DNA from: Orthonyx spaldingii | Lineage: Eukaryota; Chordata; Aves; Passeriformes; Orthonychidae | Length of the DNA stretch: 64,000 nt | NCBI GenBank assembly: GCA_013397795.1 | Contig: VZTJ01000101.1 | Location: forward strand, 62,001 to 126,000 | Direction: 5' to 3' | Shown: one piece after another, positions 40,301-44,104 of the stretch | Layout: every line of letters starts with the position of its first letter | How positions within the stretch are numbered: the stretch's first letter is position 1 | Position numbers and translations under genes: made by a program | Notes under the pieces: generated by a model | The model's input: only the letters and a program-made list of their open reading frames with translations | Told to the model about the DNA's origin: nothing | Databases searched by the model: none

Positions 40301-43300
40301 TGGTTTAGCTGAGCTGTGATTGCCAAGGGCTGAAGTGTGCTATGAAATAAATCTTCTTGAAGTACCTGAACGCTGGCAAAGCTGAACATCTGTTTTGATT
40401 CACTAAATTAAACCTCCTTGGAAGTAATCCACTGAAATGGAGGGTAGAGTCCTGTTCATTTTGTCATGCTTCATTAGTCAGGTGTATTTCTGCACGGCCG
40501 ATGTGTCCATGCAATAGGAGCTGGAGTAGGGAGCAGGGAATGTGCCTGTTGGAAGAAGCTCAGGAGGCTCAGTTTGCACACAGGGACTGCCACAGTTTGA
40601 TTGATAGAATCCCAGATCCACAGAATCCCAGATCCACAGAATCCTGGAATGGTTTGGGTTGGAAGGGATCTTAAATCTCATCCCATTCCACCCCCTGCTA
40701 TGGGCAGGGACACCTCCCACCAGCCCAGATGGTTCCAAACCCTGTCCAGCCTGGCCTTGGACATTCCAGCGATGGGGCAGCCACAGCTCCTCTGGACAAG
40801 CTGTGCCAGTGTAAATTTTGGAACATTTGCAAGTTAAAAATACTCCAGGTTACTTCTTTGTGGCTCAGAATTTGCACAGTATCTCCAGAAATTTGTGTAG
40901 GAAGGGAAAAGTGTTCCCTGCAGACTGTGGCTGGAGCAATTTCTAAAGTTCTAAGTTCTGAGATTTTTGAGTTTCTGAGTTGCTCAGGTTCTCATCTCTG
41001 TCCTCCTGGCAGGCTGTGTTAATTCAGGGAATTAATCCATTTTCTGTGCTGATTATCTCATGCTCTGTACTTATCACAGGGGTAATATATGGAGACAAAT
41101 GCTTTTCCATGTGAAAAAACACTCTGTGGAATAATACTTAAATTTTATGAAAACTTGGAACTTAAATGCTTATCTCAAGTGTGAAGTGTTTCCTCTTTGA
41201 GCAATTCAAGGCTATAAACACTTTTTGTACAGTCATGGCTAATTGAGGGTTTCAGATAGCTCTGAGAGTTACCACATGCTGCAGGAAAGAAAAGGATTTC
41301 AGAATTTCTCAGACTCAAAACGAAGTTGTTCTTCTGTTCCTGTGCCAGCTTTCTTCCAGTAAAGCTGTATTTAAATTGTCTTGTTGAAAATACTTATGGA
41401 ATTTTGAATTTCTAAGTGTTTTCTGTAAAAACAGTGAATTTTTAGTTTTGTTTTCAGAACATGGTTGTGAGCGCCTTCATAGAATTGAATAATTTTAGAA
41501 ATTATTTTTTTAAATACATGCTTCTGTTATGTGGTTTGAGTTGTTTTGGGATTTTTTTTTAAAAAACTGAGCTGTGATATCACATTGTCACTGTGTAGTC
41601 ACATAACTGGAGTCTCATTCTTCATACAGAAACCTCAGAGGAAAGCCCTGAAAACCAGAGGAATGTTAACCCTTCAAGAAATAAAAAACATTCATGTGAG
41701 TAAAAGCAATAACTTACAAACCCTTCTTTTGGCTGATTGCCCTTAAATACCCCTCTGGGTGACAGAGCACCTGCCACACCTGCCACAACAAATGTGCTGA
41801 GCACTAAATTATTACAGCACTTGCTGCCTTTGCAGGTACTTGGAGCACAACTGGAGCTGTCCAGGAGGGATTTGAGATATAAATGTGATCTCAGAGCTCC
41901 AAGTTCCCTCTGGAAAGTAGGAGGTGTAAAATTGAACATTTTTGGTTGTTGTAATGGCCCTTCCATTTTTTAAAATCCATTTTAAGTTTGTAAGGACTGT
42001 CCCTACAGGTGTTTGATTTAAATTCTTTCTTACTGCAGGTGAAACGCCACTTGGATCCACTTCCAGCTGGTTATTTTTACAATGGGACTCAATTTGTGAA
42101 CTTTTTTGGTGACAAAATGGATTATCATCCATGTATCCTTTAAAGTGGGGATTTGGGGAAGGTTTTAGGTAGGTAACAAACTGTGCAGCTCTGAAATGTA
42201 AAGTGCCAAAGCAGATATGGTAAAGAACCAGTTCCCTGCCAGCTAAAGCTTAGTGCTAAAGCCCTTTCTGAGAGATAAAATCTCAGAGGCAGAATAGAAC
42301 CAACAAAACAACCCCAAAACTGCCCATGAGCTCACACAGGGAATAATTTATGGACCACAGCTTGTCAAAGAAGTATTTTTCAAACCAAAGGCTGCTGTAA
42401 TACCACTGAACGCCTGGGCACGACTGATAAAACTTCCAAATGAATGTAATTTTATGTGTGCACACACTGAAGTGAAAACAATCATATTTTTGTCCTTAGC
42501 ATTACTCTGGCATTTCTTGCCAATGTTCCAGTGGATTCCTGTTGTCCTTGGTCACCACCTGGGGATGTGGGTTAGTGGTGCCCGTGGCAGTGGACTTGAT
42601 GATCTCAGAGGGCTTTTCCAGCCTTAATCATTCTGTGATTCTCTCATTTTCATACCTTGTTATTGCTTTTCTCTTCCTTTGGTCTGCAACTTCCAATTTG
42701 GTTTTCTATTCCCTGTTTACTTGTCACTGTAACTTCACCAAATGTGACAAAAATCCAGGTGGGTTCTGTGATGCTGCTTTGGAATGAGAACAGTTGTTTT
42801 CTGTGCCCTGTGGGACAGCTTTAAAACTTCAAACCAGCAGATTTCTGTCTGCAGGGCACAAAACCCAACAGCAGACTTGGACTTCAATATTCACTGGAAA
42901 ATTATTGATGCTCCATCCCTGGAGGTGTCCAAGGCCAGGTTGGATGGGGCTTGGAGCAACGTGGGATAGTAGGAGGTGTCCCTGCCCACGGCAGGGGTGG
43001 AATGAGATGGACTTTAAGGTCCTTCCAACCCAAACCATTCCAGGATTCTTCACCTCCCCCTTGGTGTTTGGCAGTGAAAGCTGCAGGCCCTGGTTGATCC
43101 TTTCTGGGGAATTTGAATTTTGGGCAGTTTTAGACTTCTGCTTCAGCAGCACAGCTGTAAATGTGTTCACAGTCACAGGATGGTTTGGGTTGGAAGGGAC
43201 CTTAAAGGTGTTCCAACACCTTCCAGGGATGGGGAGCCCAAAACCTCTTTGGGTGTCCTGTGCCAGGGCCTCACCACCCTCACAGGGAAAAATTCCTTCC

Positions 43301-43670
43301 TAAGAAGTGACCTAACCCTGCTGTGATTTTGCTGTTCTTACATCCTCCCTCCTGGCTGGGAAATATCCCTCGTGCAGCTCCTTCATTCCCTGGGAACACT
43401 GAACTGTGGTAGCTCTGAGTGCAGGCTCCCAGAGGGTGATACATGGAATTTCTGCCTTCACTGAGTGTCCCAGAACTGGCACTTCCTTCAGACCTGGATG
43501 TTCTTTTCTACAAAATTCCATTTGCACAAATATTCTTCCTTAACTTTTCCCAACCAGTAATGGACCAGTTCATGAACGATTACTTGGAAGAAGCCAACAG
43601 GGAAATCGAGAAGTACAACAGGGAGCTGGAGGAGCAGGAGTACCACGATCTCTTTGAGCAGAAGACTTAA
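1269..43670 (+). CDS. DNAAF9: DNAAF9 (C20orf194/Shulin-like dynein axonemal assembly factor 9), 3' 33 exons; 5' end outside window
   Basis: Known role: cytoplasmic factor for outer dynein arm assembly. The Tetrahymena orthologue Shulin packages outer-arm dynein for delivery into cilia, and the human protein is reported to bind ARL3. Seen here: 33 exons with consistent phases join into 1039 codons plus a TAA stop, and the joined protein matches my memory of vertebrate C20orf194 from end to end. The human protein is about 1177 residues, so about 138 N-terminal residues lie upstream. Window residues 610-627 (VIITIITGLPGCRSSDLC) resemble a G3E/CobW P-loop lacking GK[ST]. Residues 752-761 (VVFTSHATEQ) sit where NK[TS]D would be. 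Residues 980-1020 resemble a CobW C-terminal domain and run into a charged helix. I infer a pseudo-GTPase scaffold. No signal peptide or membrane segment was seen. There is no in-frame break, so the gene looks functional. Its promoter is outside the window. Confidence 0.96.
2011..2235 (+). mobile_element. CR1 3'-end fragment, sense
   Basis: GTGAGGGTGGGGAGGCCCTG through CCATCTGGGATTCTGTGA. It lies in the intron between exons w1 and w2. Confidence 0.94.
2568..2674 (+). CDS. DNAAF9: DNAAF9 exon w2 (residues 33-68)
   Basis: CTCAG acceptor and GTGAGT donor. It encodes HLQIFDMFIVEKWPIVQAFA and a GIGGDGFFTMKYE end. It is strongly conserved and GC-richer than the flanking introns. Confidence 0.96.
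5064..5141 (+). CDS. DNAAF9: DNAAF9 exon w3 (residues 69-94)
   Basis: TTGCAG acceptor and GTAATG donor; 78 nt, phase 0 at both ends. It encodes LMDVSVDLWKTYSKMDP. Confidence 0.93.
6229..6327 (+). CDS. DNAAF9: DNAAF9 exon w4 (residues 95-127)
   Basis: CTTCTAG acceptor and GTAGGC donor; 99 nt, phase 0 at both ends. It encodes FEHQWTNFFANFDTEIPF and ends ESQAGE. Confidence 0.95.
6768..6860 (+). mobile_element. CR1 3'-end fragment, sense, short
   Basis: CAACCTGGGATAGTGGAAGG and TCCCAACCTAAACCATTCAA. Intronic. Confidence 0.88.
7046..7101 (+). CDS. DNAAF9: DNAAF9 exon w5 (residues 128-146)
   Basis: AACAG acceptor after a T-run and GTATTT donor. This 56-nt exon encodes PFRSYFSHGMISSHIT. Confidence 0.94.
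7337..7455 (+). mobile_element. CR1 3'-end fragment, sense
   Basis: CAAGTGTCCAAGGCCAGGCT through CCAAACCATGTGATTCTATG. Intronic. Confidence 0.92.
8070..8205 (+). CDS. DNAAF9: DNAAF9 exon w6 (residues 146-191)
   Basis: CCCCAG acceptor and GTAAGG donor. It encodes RQPFVLFGSHSTKENLN and GNFNFPSEGHLVR and ends AKHM. Confidence 0.96.
9704..9785 (+). CDS. DNAAF9: DNAAF9 exon w7 (residues 192-219)
   Basis: TGCTAG acceptor and GTAAGT donor. It encodes VVQCVSPKGPLACSRTYFFG. Confidence 0.95.
10457..10493 (+). CDS. DNAAF9: DNAAF9 exon w8 (residues 219-231), 37-nt microexon
   Basis: ATACAG acceptor. The donor is placed at GTAAGC because only that choice keeps phase with exon w9. It encodes a poorly conserved polar linker (NDNEMHKQTDQ). 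Confidence 0.85.
12555..12822 (-). mobile_element. CR1 3'-end fragment, antisense
   Basis: GGAATGGTTTGAGTTG through TGAAGCCATTCCCTGTGTCC. Intronic, in the w8-w9 intron. Confidence 0.93.
13146..13233 (+). CDS. DNAAF9: DNAAF9 exon w9 (residues 231-260)
   Basis: CTTCAG acceptor and GTAAAT donor. It encodes LLSQIYSAVVEAVLAGIECY, a helical segment well conserved in the family. Confidence 0.95.
13640..13716 (+). CDS. DNAAF9: DNAAF9 exon w10 (residues 261-286)
   Basis: TTTCAG acceptor and GTGTGT donor. It encodes AKEEAEQVLLSVLDSLGL, a predicted helix of only moderate conservation. Confidence 0.9.
13998..14042 (+). CDS. DNAAF9: DNAAF9 exon w11 (residues 286-301)
   Basis: CTACAG acceptor and GTTTGT donor; 45 nt. 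It encodes SKIAFQIQAVNNHG. Confidence 0.92.
14518..14563 (+). CDS. DNAAF9: DNAAF9 exon w12 (residues 301-316)
   Basis: TTCTAG acceptor and GTAAGT donor. It encodes ITPLDNEDSLSLIKT. A short (TAA)n tract follows the donor at about 14573-14594. Confidence 0.92.
14573..14594. repeat. (TAA)n microsatellite
   Basis: About seven TAA units, starting ten bases after the w12 exon end. Confidence 0.8.
14889..15000 (+). CDS. DNAAF9: DNAAF9 exon w13 (residues 317-354)
   Basis: CTGCAG acceptor and GTGAAT donor. It encodes VFDIPDLLTGRGCLGSVVFS and ESFLTSQIQVKEK. Confidence 0.96.
15375..15441 (+). mobile_element. CR1 3'-end fragment abutting the w14 acceptor
   Basis: It carries the CR1 tail GGTGACCTTGGAGGTCTTTT then CCAACC and a decayed ATTCTGTG-type terminal repeat. 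It ends about 20 bp before the exon and appears to include a usable branch point. Confidence 0.7.
15464..15534 (+). CDS. DNAAF9: DNAAF9 exon w14 (residues 354-377)
   Basis: CTGCAG acceptor; the donor is the first GTGAGT of a GTGA microsatellite. It encodes GSINPDCSHVVLTAAIP then RFSSWL. The exon is flanked by repeats on both sides. Confidence 0.94.
15535..15597. repeat. (GTGA)16 microsatellite beginning at a 5' splice site
   Basis: 63 bp, 15.75 perfect units of GTGA. The first intron base is the first base of the array, so every unit except the last reads as a consensus GTGAGT donor. Confidence 0.97.
16329..16379 (+). CDS. DNAAF9: DNAAF9 exon w15 (residues 378-394)
   Basis: CTACAG acceptor and GTAAAA donor; 51 nt, phase 0 at both ends. 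It encodes VEDSDVKLSEKAQQVLK. Confidence 0.93.
17153..17240 (+). CDS. DNAAF9: DNAAF9 exon w16 (residues 395-424)
   Basis: GTTTAG acceptor after a T-rich tract and GTGAGA donor. It encodes EDKSFLGTFLTGGDGVYL. Confidence 0.94.
18387..18436. other. Assembly gap (50 N)
   Basis: Fifty N inside the intron between exons w16 and w17, flanked by T-runs on both sides. The round size suggests a placeholder length. Confidence 0.99.
18437..18520. repeat. Poly-T low-complexity tract beside the gap
   Basis: Long T-runs broken by single G or C interruptions directly after the N block. This is typical of a tract that stops assembly or is error-prone. Confidence 0.85.
18740..18995 (-). mobile_element. CR1 3'-end fragment, antisense
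   Basis: It begins with the reverse complement of the CR1 tail (GAATCATGGAATAG, GGGTTGGAAAGGACC) and runs through the CACCCTCACAGGGAACAATT block. Intronic. Confidence 0.93.
19405..19640. repeat. AT-rich imperfect inverted repeat
   Basis: About 19421-19479 and the reverse complement of about 19575-19635 share a TTTAAGTGGA core with similar flanks, roughly 80% alike over about 38 bp by eye. ACAGTGTT and AACACTGT form a smaller perfect dyad inside. It could be a small non-autonomous DNA transposon or simple AT-rich DNA. Confidence 0.45.
20039..20142 (+). CDS. DNAAF9: DNAAF9 exon w17 (residues 424-458)
   Basis: TTCTAG acceptor and GTGAGT donor. It encodes GKLYFFSDGILFSDPHHGS and ends SISLYDG. 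Confidence 0.95.
22138..22285 (-). mobile_element. CR1 3'-end fragment, antisense
   Basis: Reads from the CR1 tail (AGAATCATGGAATTG) through TGCCATGGGCAGGGACACC to the TTCCAGGGATGGG block. Intronic. Confidence 0.92.
22797..22943 (+). CDS. DNAAF9: DNAAF9 exon w18 (residues 459-507)
   Basis: TTCCAG acceptor and GTAAAG donor; 147 nt, phase 0 at both ends. It encodes FIDFKSSLLPHLPVEFH and NFLMIALFPKRKIYKAFYS. Confidence 0.96.
25322..25465 (-). mobile_element. CR1 3'-end fragment, antisense
   Basis: GGTTGGGTTGGAAGGGACC through the GGGGCAGCCACAGCTTCTCT block; about 140 bp upstream of exon w19. Confidence 0.92.
25606..25694 (+). CDS. DNAAF9: DNAAF9 exon w19 (residues 508-537)
   Basis: TTGCAG acceptor and GTAAGT donor. 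It encodes VFSSWQNQTNSGLSLRVVQ and an EE-rich end. Confidence 0.93.
25946..26044 (+). CDS. DNAAF9: DNAAF9 exon w20 (residues 537-570)
   Basis: TTTTAG acceptor and GTGAGA donor. It encodes HSSVQKLFNALSFSSGERW. Confidence 0.93.
26295..26412 (+). CDS. DNAAF9: DNAAF9 exon w21 (residues 570-609)
   Basis: GGAAG acceptor and GTAAGG donor. It encodes FVQHFTVSSVSTKPVMRAH, LSVLLQQ and a variable acidic linker leading to the P-loop-like exon. Confidence 0.92.
27221..27309 (+). CDS. DNAAF9: DNAAF9 exon w22 (residues 610-639), degenerate P-loop
   Basis: TTGCAG acceptor and GTTGGT donor. Its start, VIITIITGLPGCRSSDLC, has the beta-strand/loop pattern of a G3E/CobW P-loop (hhTGxxGxGKTT), but the GK[ST] positions are replaced, so nucleotide binding is doubtful. 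Confidence 0.94.
28330..28488 (+). CDS. DNAAF9: DNAAF9 exon w23 (residues 639-692)
   Basis: CTGTAG acceptor and GTAAAG donor; 159 nt. It encodes WMVYRQTMDSPECFSASHFQ, a variable loop and KRLLVVLQG. Confidence 0.95.
28712..29222 (+). mobile_element. CR1 3'-end fragment, the longest in the window, about 510 bp
   Basis: Sense copy reaching upstream into the GGACGTGGAGCTGCTGGAGT-type region and ending in GTATGATTCTGTGATTCTG, the CR1 terminal octamer repeat. The open frames here are CR1-derived. Confidence 0.95.
30162..30199. repeat. 19-bp perfect tandem duplication
   Basis: CTTAATTTGTCTGGATTTG occurs twice back to back in an intron, 140 bp before exon w24. Confidence 0.95.
30340..30465 (+). CDS. 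DNAAF9: DNAAF9 exon w24 (residues 692-734)
   Basis: TTGCAG acceptor and GTGTGC donor. It encodes YTDVIDVVQALQTHPD and SFIIGAVNTCVEPLSCYMEH, very conserved. Confidence 0.96.
32408..32445 (+). CDS. DNAAF9: DNAAF9 exon w25 (residues 734-747), 38-nt microexon
   Basis: TTTTAG acceptor and GTATGT donor. It encodes LLFPKFLDQCSQ. Confidence 0.92.
33062..33103 (+). mobile_element. Short CR1 remnant
   Basis: Only the CCCATCCCTGGAAGTG, CAAGGCCAGGCTGGATG part of the element remains. Intronic. Confidence 0.65.
33885..34021 (-). mobile_element. CR1 3'-end fragment, antisense
   Basis: AGAATCACAGACTGC, TTGGGTTGAAAGGGACC through GGCCTTGGACACTTCCA. Intronic. Confidence 0.92.
35303..35440 (-). mobile_element. 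CR1 3'-end fragment, antisense
   Basis: GGAATCCCAGAATGGTTTGG through CCTTGAACACTTCCAGGA. Intronic. Confidence 0.92.
36046..36305 (-). mobile_element. CR1 3'-end fragment, antisense, second subfamily
   Basis: AAATTACAGAATTG, GGAAAAGACCTCTGAGATCA, TCCAGGGATGGAGACTCCAC and CCTTTCCACAAAGAAATG mark a different CR1 subfamily from most copies here. Confidence 0.88.
36898..37033 (+). CDS. DNAAF9: DNAAF9 exon w26 (residues 747-792), degenerate NKxD
   Basis: TCCACAG acceptor and GTAACG donor. VVFTSHATEQ at residues 752-761 occupies the place of the G3E NK[TS]D guanine-specificity motif. It is followed by LLVQLQSLIRAANPG, which mirrors the G3E 'lxxlNP' helix. Confidence 0.96.
37380..37466 (+). CDS. 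DNAAF9: DNAAF9 exon w27 (residues 792-821), GC donor
   Basis: TTACAG acceptor. It encodes NEDIELILSESSFSNPQMM and RARYLMYPG. The only phase-consistent donor is GCAAGT at 37467, a GC-AG intron. Confidence 0.93.
38348..38697 (+). mobile_element. CR1 3'-end fragment, sense, about 350 bp
   Basis: It reads from AGGGAGATCTTATTGCAGCC and CCAGTACCTAAAGAGGGC through the GTGAGGGTGGGGAGG block to CATTCCATGACTCTG. It lies in the GC-AG intron. Confidence 0.93.
38877..38983 (+). CDS. DNAAF9: DNAAF9 exon w28 (residues 821-857)
   Basis: CTCCAG acceptor and GTACCA donor. It encodes YEGKYGAGPVFPPMVQICVW and RPLEKTRFVTKCK. Confidence 0.95.
39590..39664 (+). CDS. DNAAF9: DNAAF9 exon w29 (residues 857-882)
   Basis: AAACAG acceptor and GTAAGG donor. 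It encodes IKSLLKPSPFSGNIYHIMGK, with the G-K-V strand that opens CobW_C-like folds. Confidence 0.94.
39817..40019 (+). CDS. DNAAF9: DNAAF9 exon w30 (residues 882-949)
   Basis: TGTTAG acceptor and GTTTGT donor; 203 nt, the largest exon here. A variable Pro/Ser/Asp-rich stretch is followed by conserved YFLVFIGCSLKEEDIKDWL. Confidence 0.95.
40605..40810 (-). mobile_element. CR1 3'-end fragment, antisense, with duplicated terminal repeat
   Basis: The element tail is preceded by two copies of AGAATCCCAGATCCAC, an expanded form of the CR1 terminal octamer. It then reads through the GGGCAGCCACAGCTCCTCTG block. Intronic. Confidence 0.92.
41630..41695 (+). CDS. DNAAF9: DNAAF9 exon w31 (residues 950-971)
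   Basis: ATACAG acceptor and GTGAGT donor; 66 nt, phase 0 at both ends. It encodes KPQRKALKTRGMLTLQEI, a basic segment near-identical to the mammalian protein as I remember it. Confidence 0.96.
42039..42132 (+). CDS. DNAAF9: DNAAF9 exon w32 (residues 972-1003)
   Basis: CTGCAG acceptor. It encodes VKRHLDPLPAGYFYNGTQF and VNFFGDKMDYHP, the CobW_C-like 'PxGYFYxGxxF...HP' signature. It ends one base into a Leu codon at a U12-type donor, GTATCCTTT. Confidence 0.96.
42133..42141 (+). promoter_or_regulatory. U12-type 5' splice site GTATCCTTT
   Basis: Exact match to the minor-spliceosome donor consensus RTATCCTTT at the start of the last DNAAF9 intron. Confidence 0.9.
42560..42648 (+). mobile_element. 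CR1 3'-end fragment, sense, second subfamily
   Basis: GATGATCTCAGAGGGCTTTT, CCAGCCTTAATC and ATTCTGTGATTCTC form the sense CR1 tail. It lies inside the U12-type intron. Confidence 0.82.
42908..43050 (+). mobile_element. CR1 3'-end fragment, sense
   Basis: CCATCCCTGGAGGTGTCCAA through CCTTCCAACCCAAACCATTC. It lies in the U12-type intron and faces an antisense copy 120 bp downstream. Confidence 0.93.
43172..43325 (-). mobile_element. CR1 3'-end fragment, antisense
   Basis: Tail complement GGATGGTTTGGGTTGGAAGG through CCACCCTCACAGGG. An internal stretch of the element is deleted. It lies in the U12-type intron. Confidence 0.9.
43536..43544 (+). promoter_or_regulatory. U12-type branch-point sequence TTCCTTAAC
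   Basis: Exact match to the U12 branch consensus, with the branch A about 14-15 nt before the AG at 43556-43557. That spacing is within the usual 10-20 nt range, with no long pyrimidine tract needed. Confidence 0.9.
43558..43670 (+). CDS. DNAAF9: DNAAF9 last coding exon w33 (residues 1003-1039 and stop)
   Basis: CAACCAG acceptor. It encodes LMDQFMNDYLEEANREIEKY and NRELEEQEYHDLFEQKT, then TAA. The charged heptad-like helix matches the 'Yv.E.N.eI..yN' end of CobW C-terminal domains. Confidence 0.97.
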
Positions 43671-43926
43671 GCACGTGGGTCCTGGGTGTTTCTGTCCTTG
43701 TGTCAGGAACCAGAAATGCTGTTTGTCCTTCTGGGTCACGAGAAATTGAGTGAAATGTCTGTTTTCAGCACTCCTCCCCAAACTGAGGGGTCATTCCCTG
43801 AGGTTGGCATTTAACACGGTAACTGCTTAGCTGTTTGTACTGTCAGGTTTGCTTCCACTTCACCTTAATTCCAGACTGTCCAAAGCATCACCTGGAATCT
43901 CTGGCTTGTGGTGGAAATGTGGGAAA

Positions 43927-43951
43927 AACAAGAAGAAGAAGAAGAAGGAGA
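43927..43951. repeat. (AAG)n microsatellite
   Basis: Short run of AAG units shortly before the minisatellite. Confidence 0.85.
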
Positions 43952-44104
43952 AAAGAAGCAAAACTGGATTTATTTCCTAAAAGGTCGGAATGTAATTGTG
44001 GAATTGGGCCGTGGTGCAGATCATCAAACAATCCCTGGGCATCCCTTGGAAATCGCTGCACAGGAGCATTGGTGGGCAGTGGGGGGTTTCAGGGTGTGGG
44101 GTTG

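Larger units (their letters stand above)
1366..43557 (+). other. DNAAF9: The 32 DNAAF9 introns within the window
   Basis: Apart from the repeats, gap and splice motifs listed separately, I see no nested gene, RNA gene or extra conserved exon in the introns. The largest lie at 32446-36897, 10494-13145, 17241-20038, 20143-22796 and 22944-25605. Most use GT-AG, with the exceptions at 37467 (GC-AG) and 42133 (U12-type). Confidence 0.75.
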
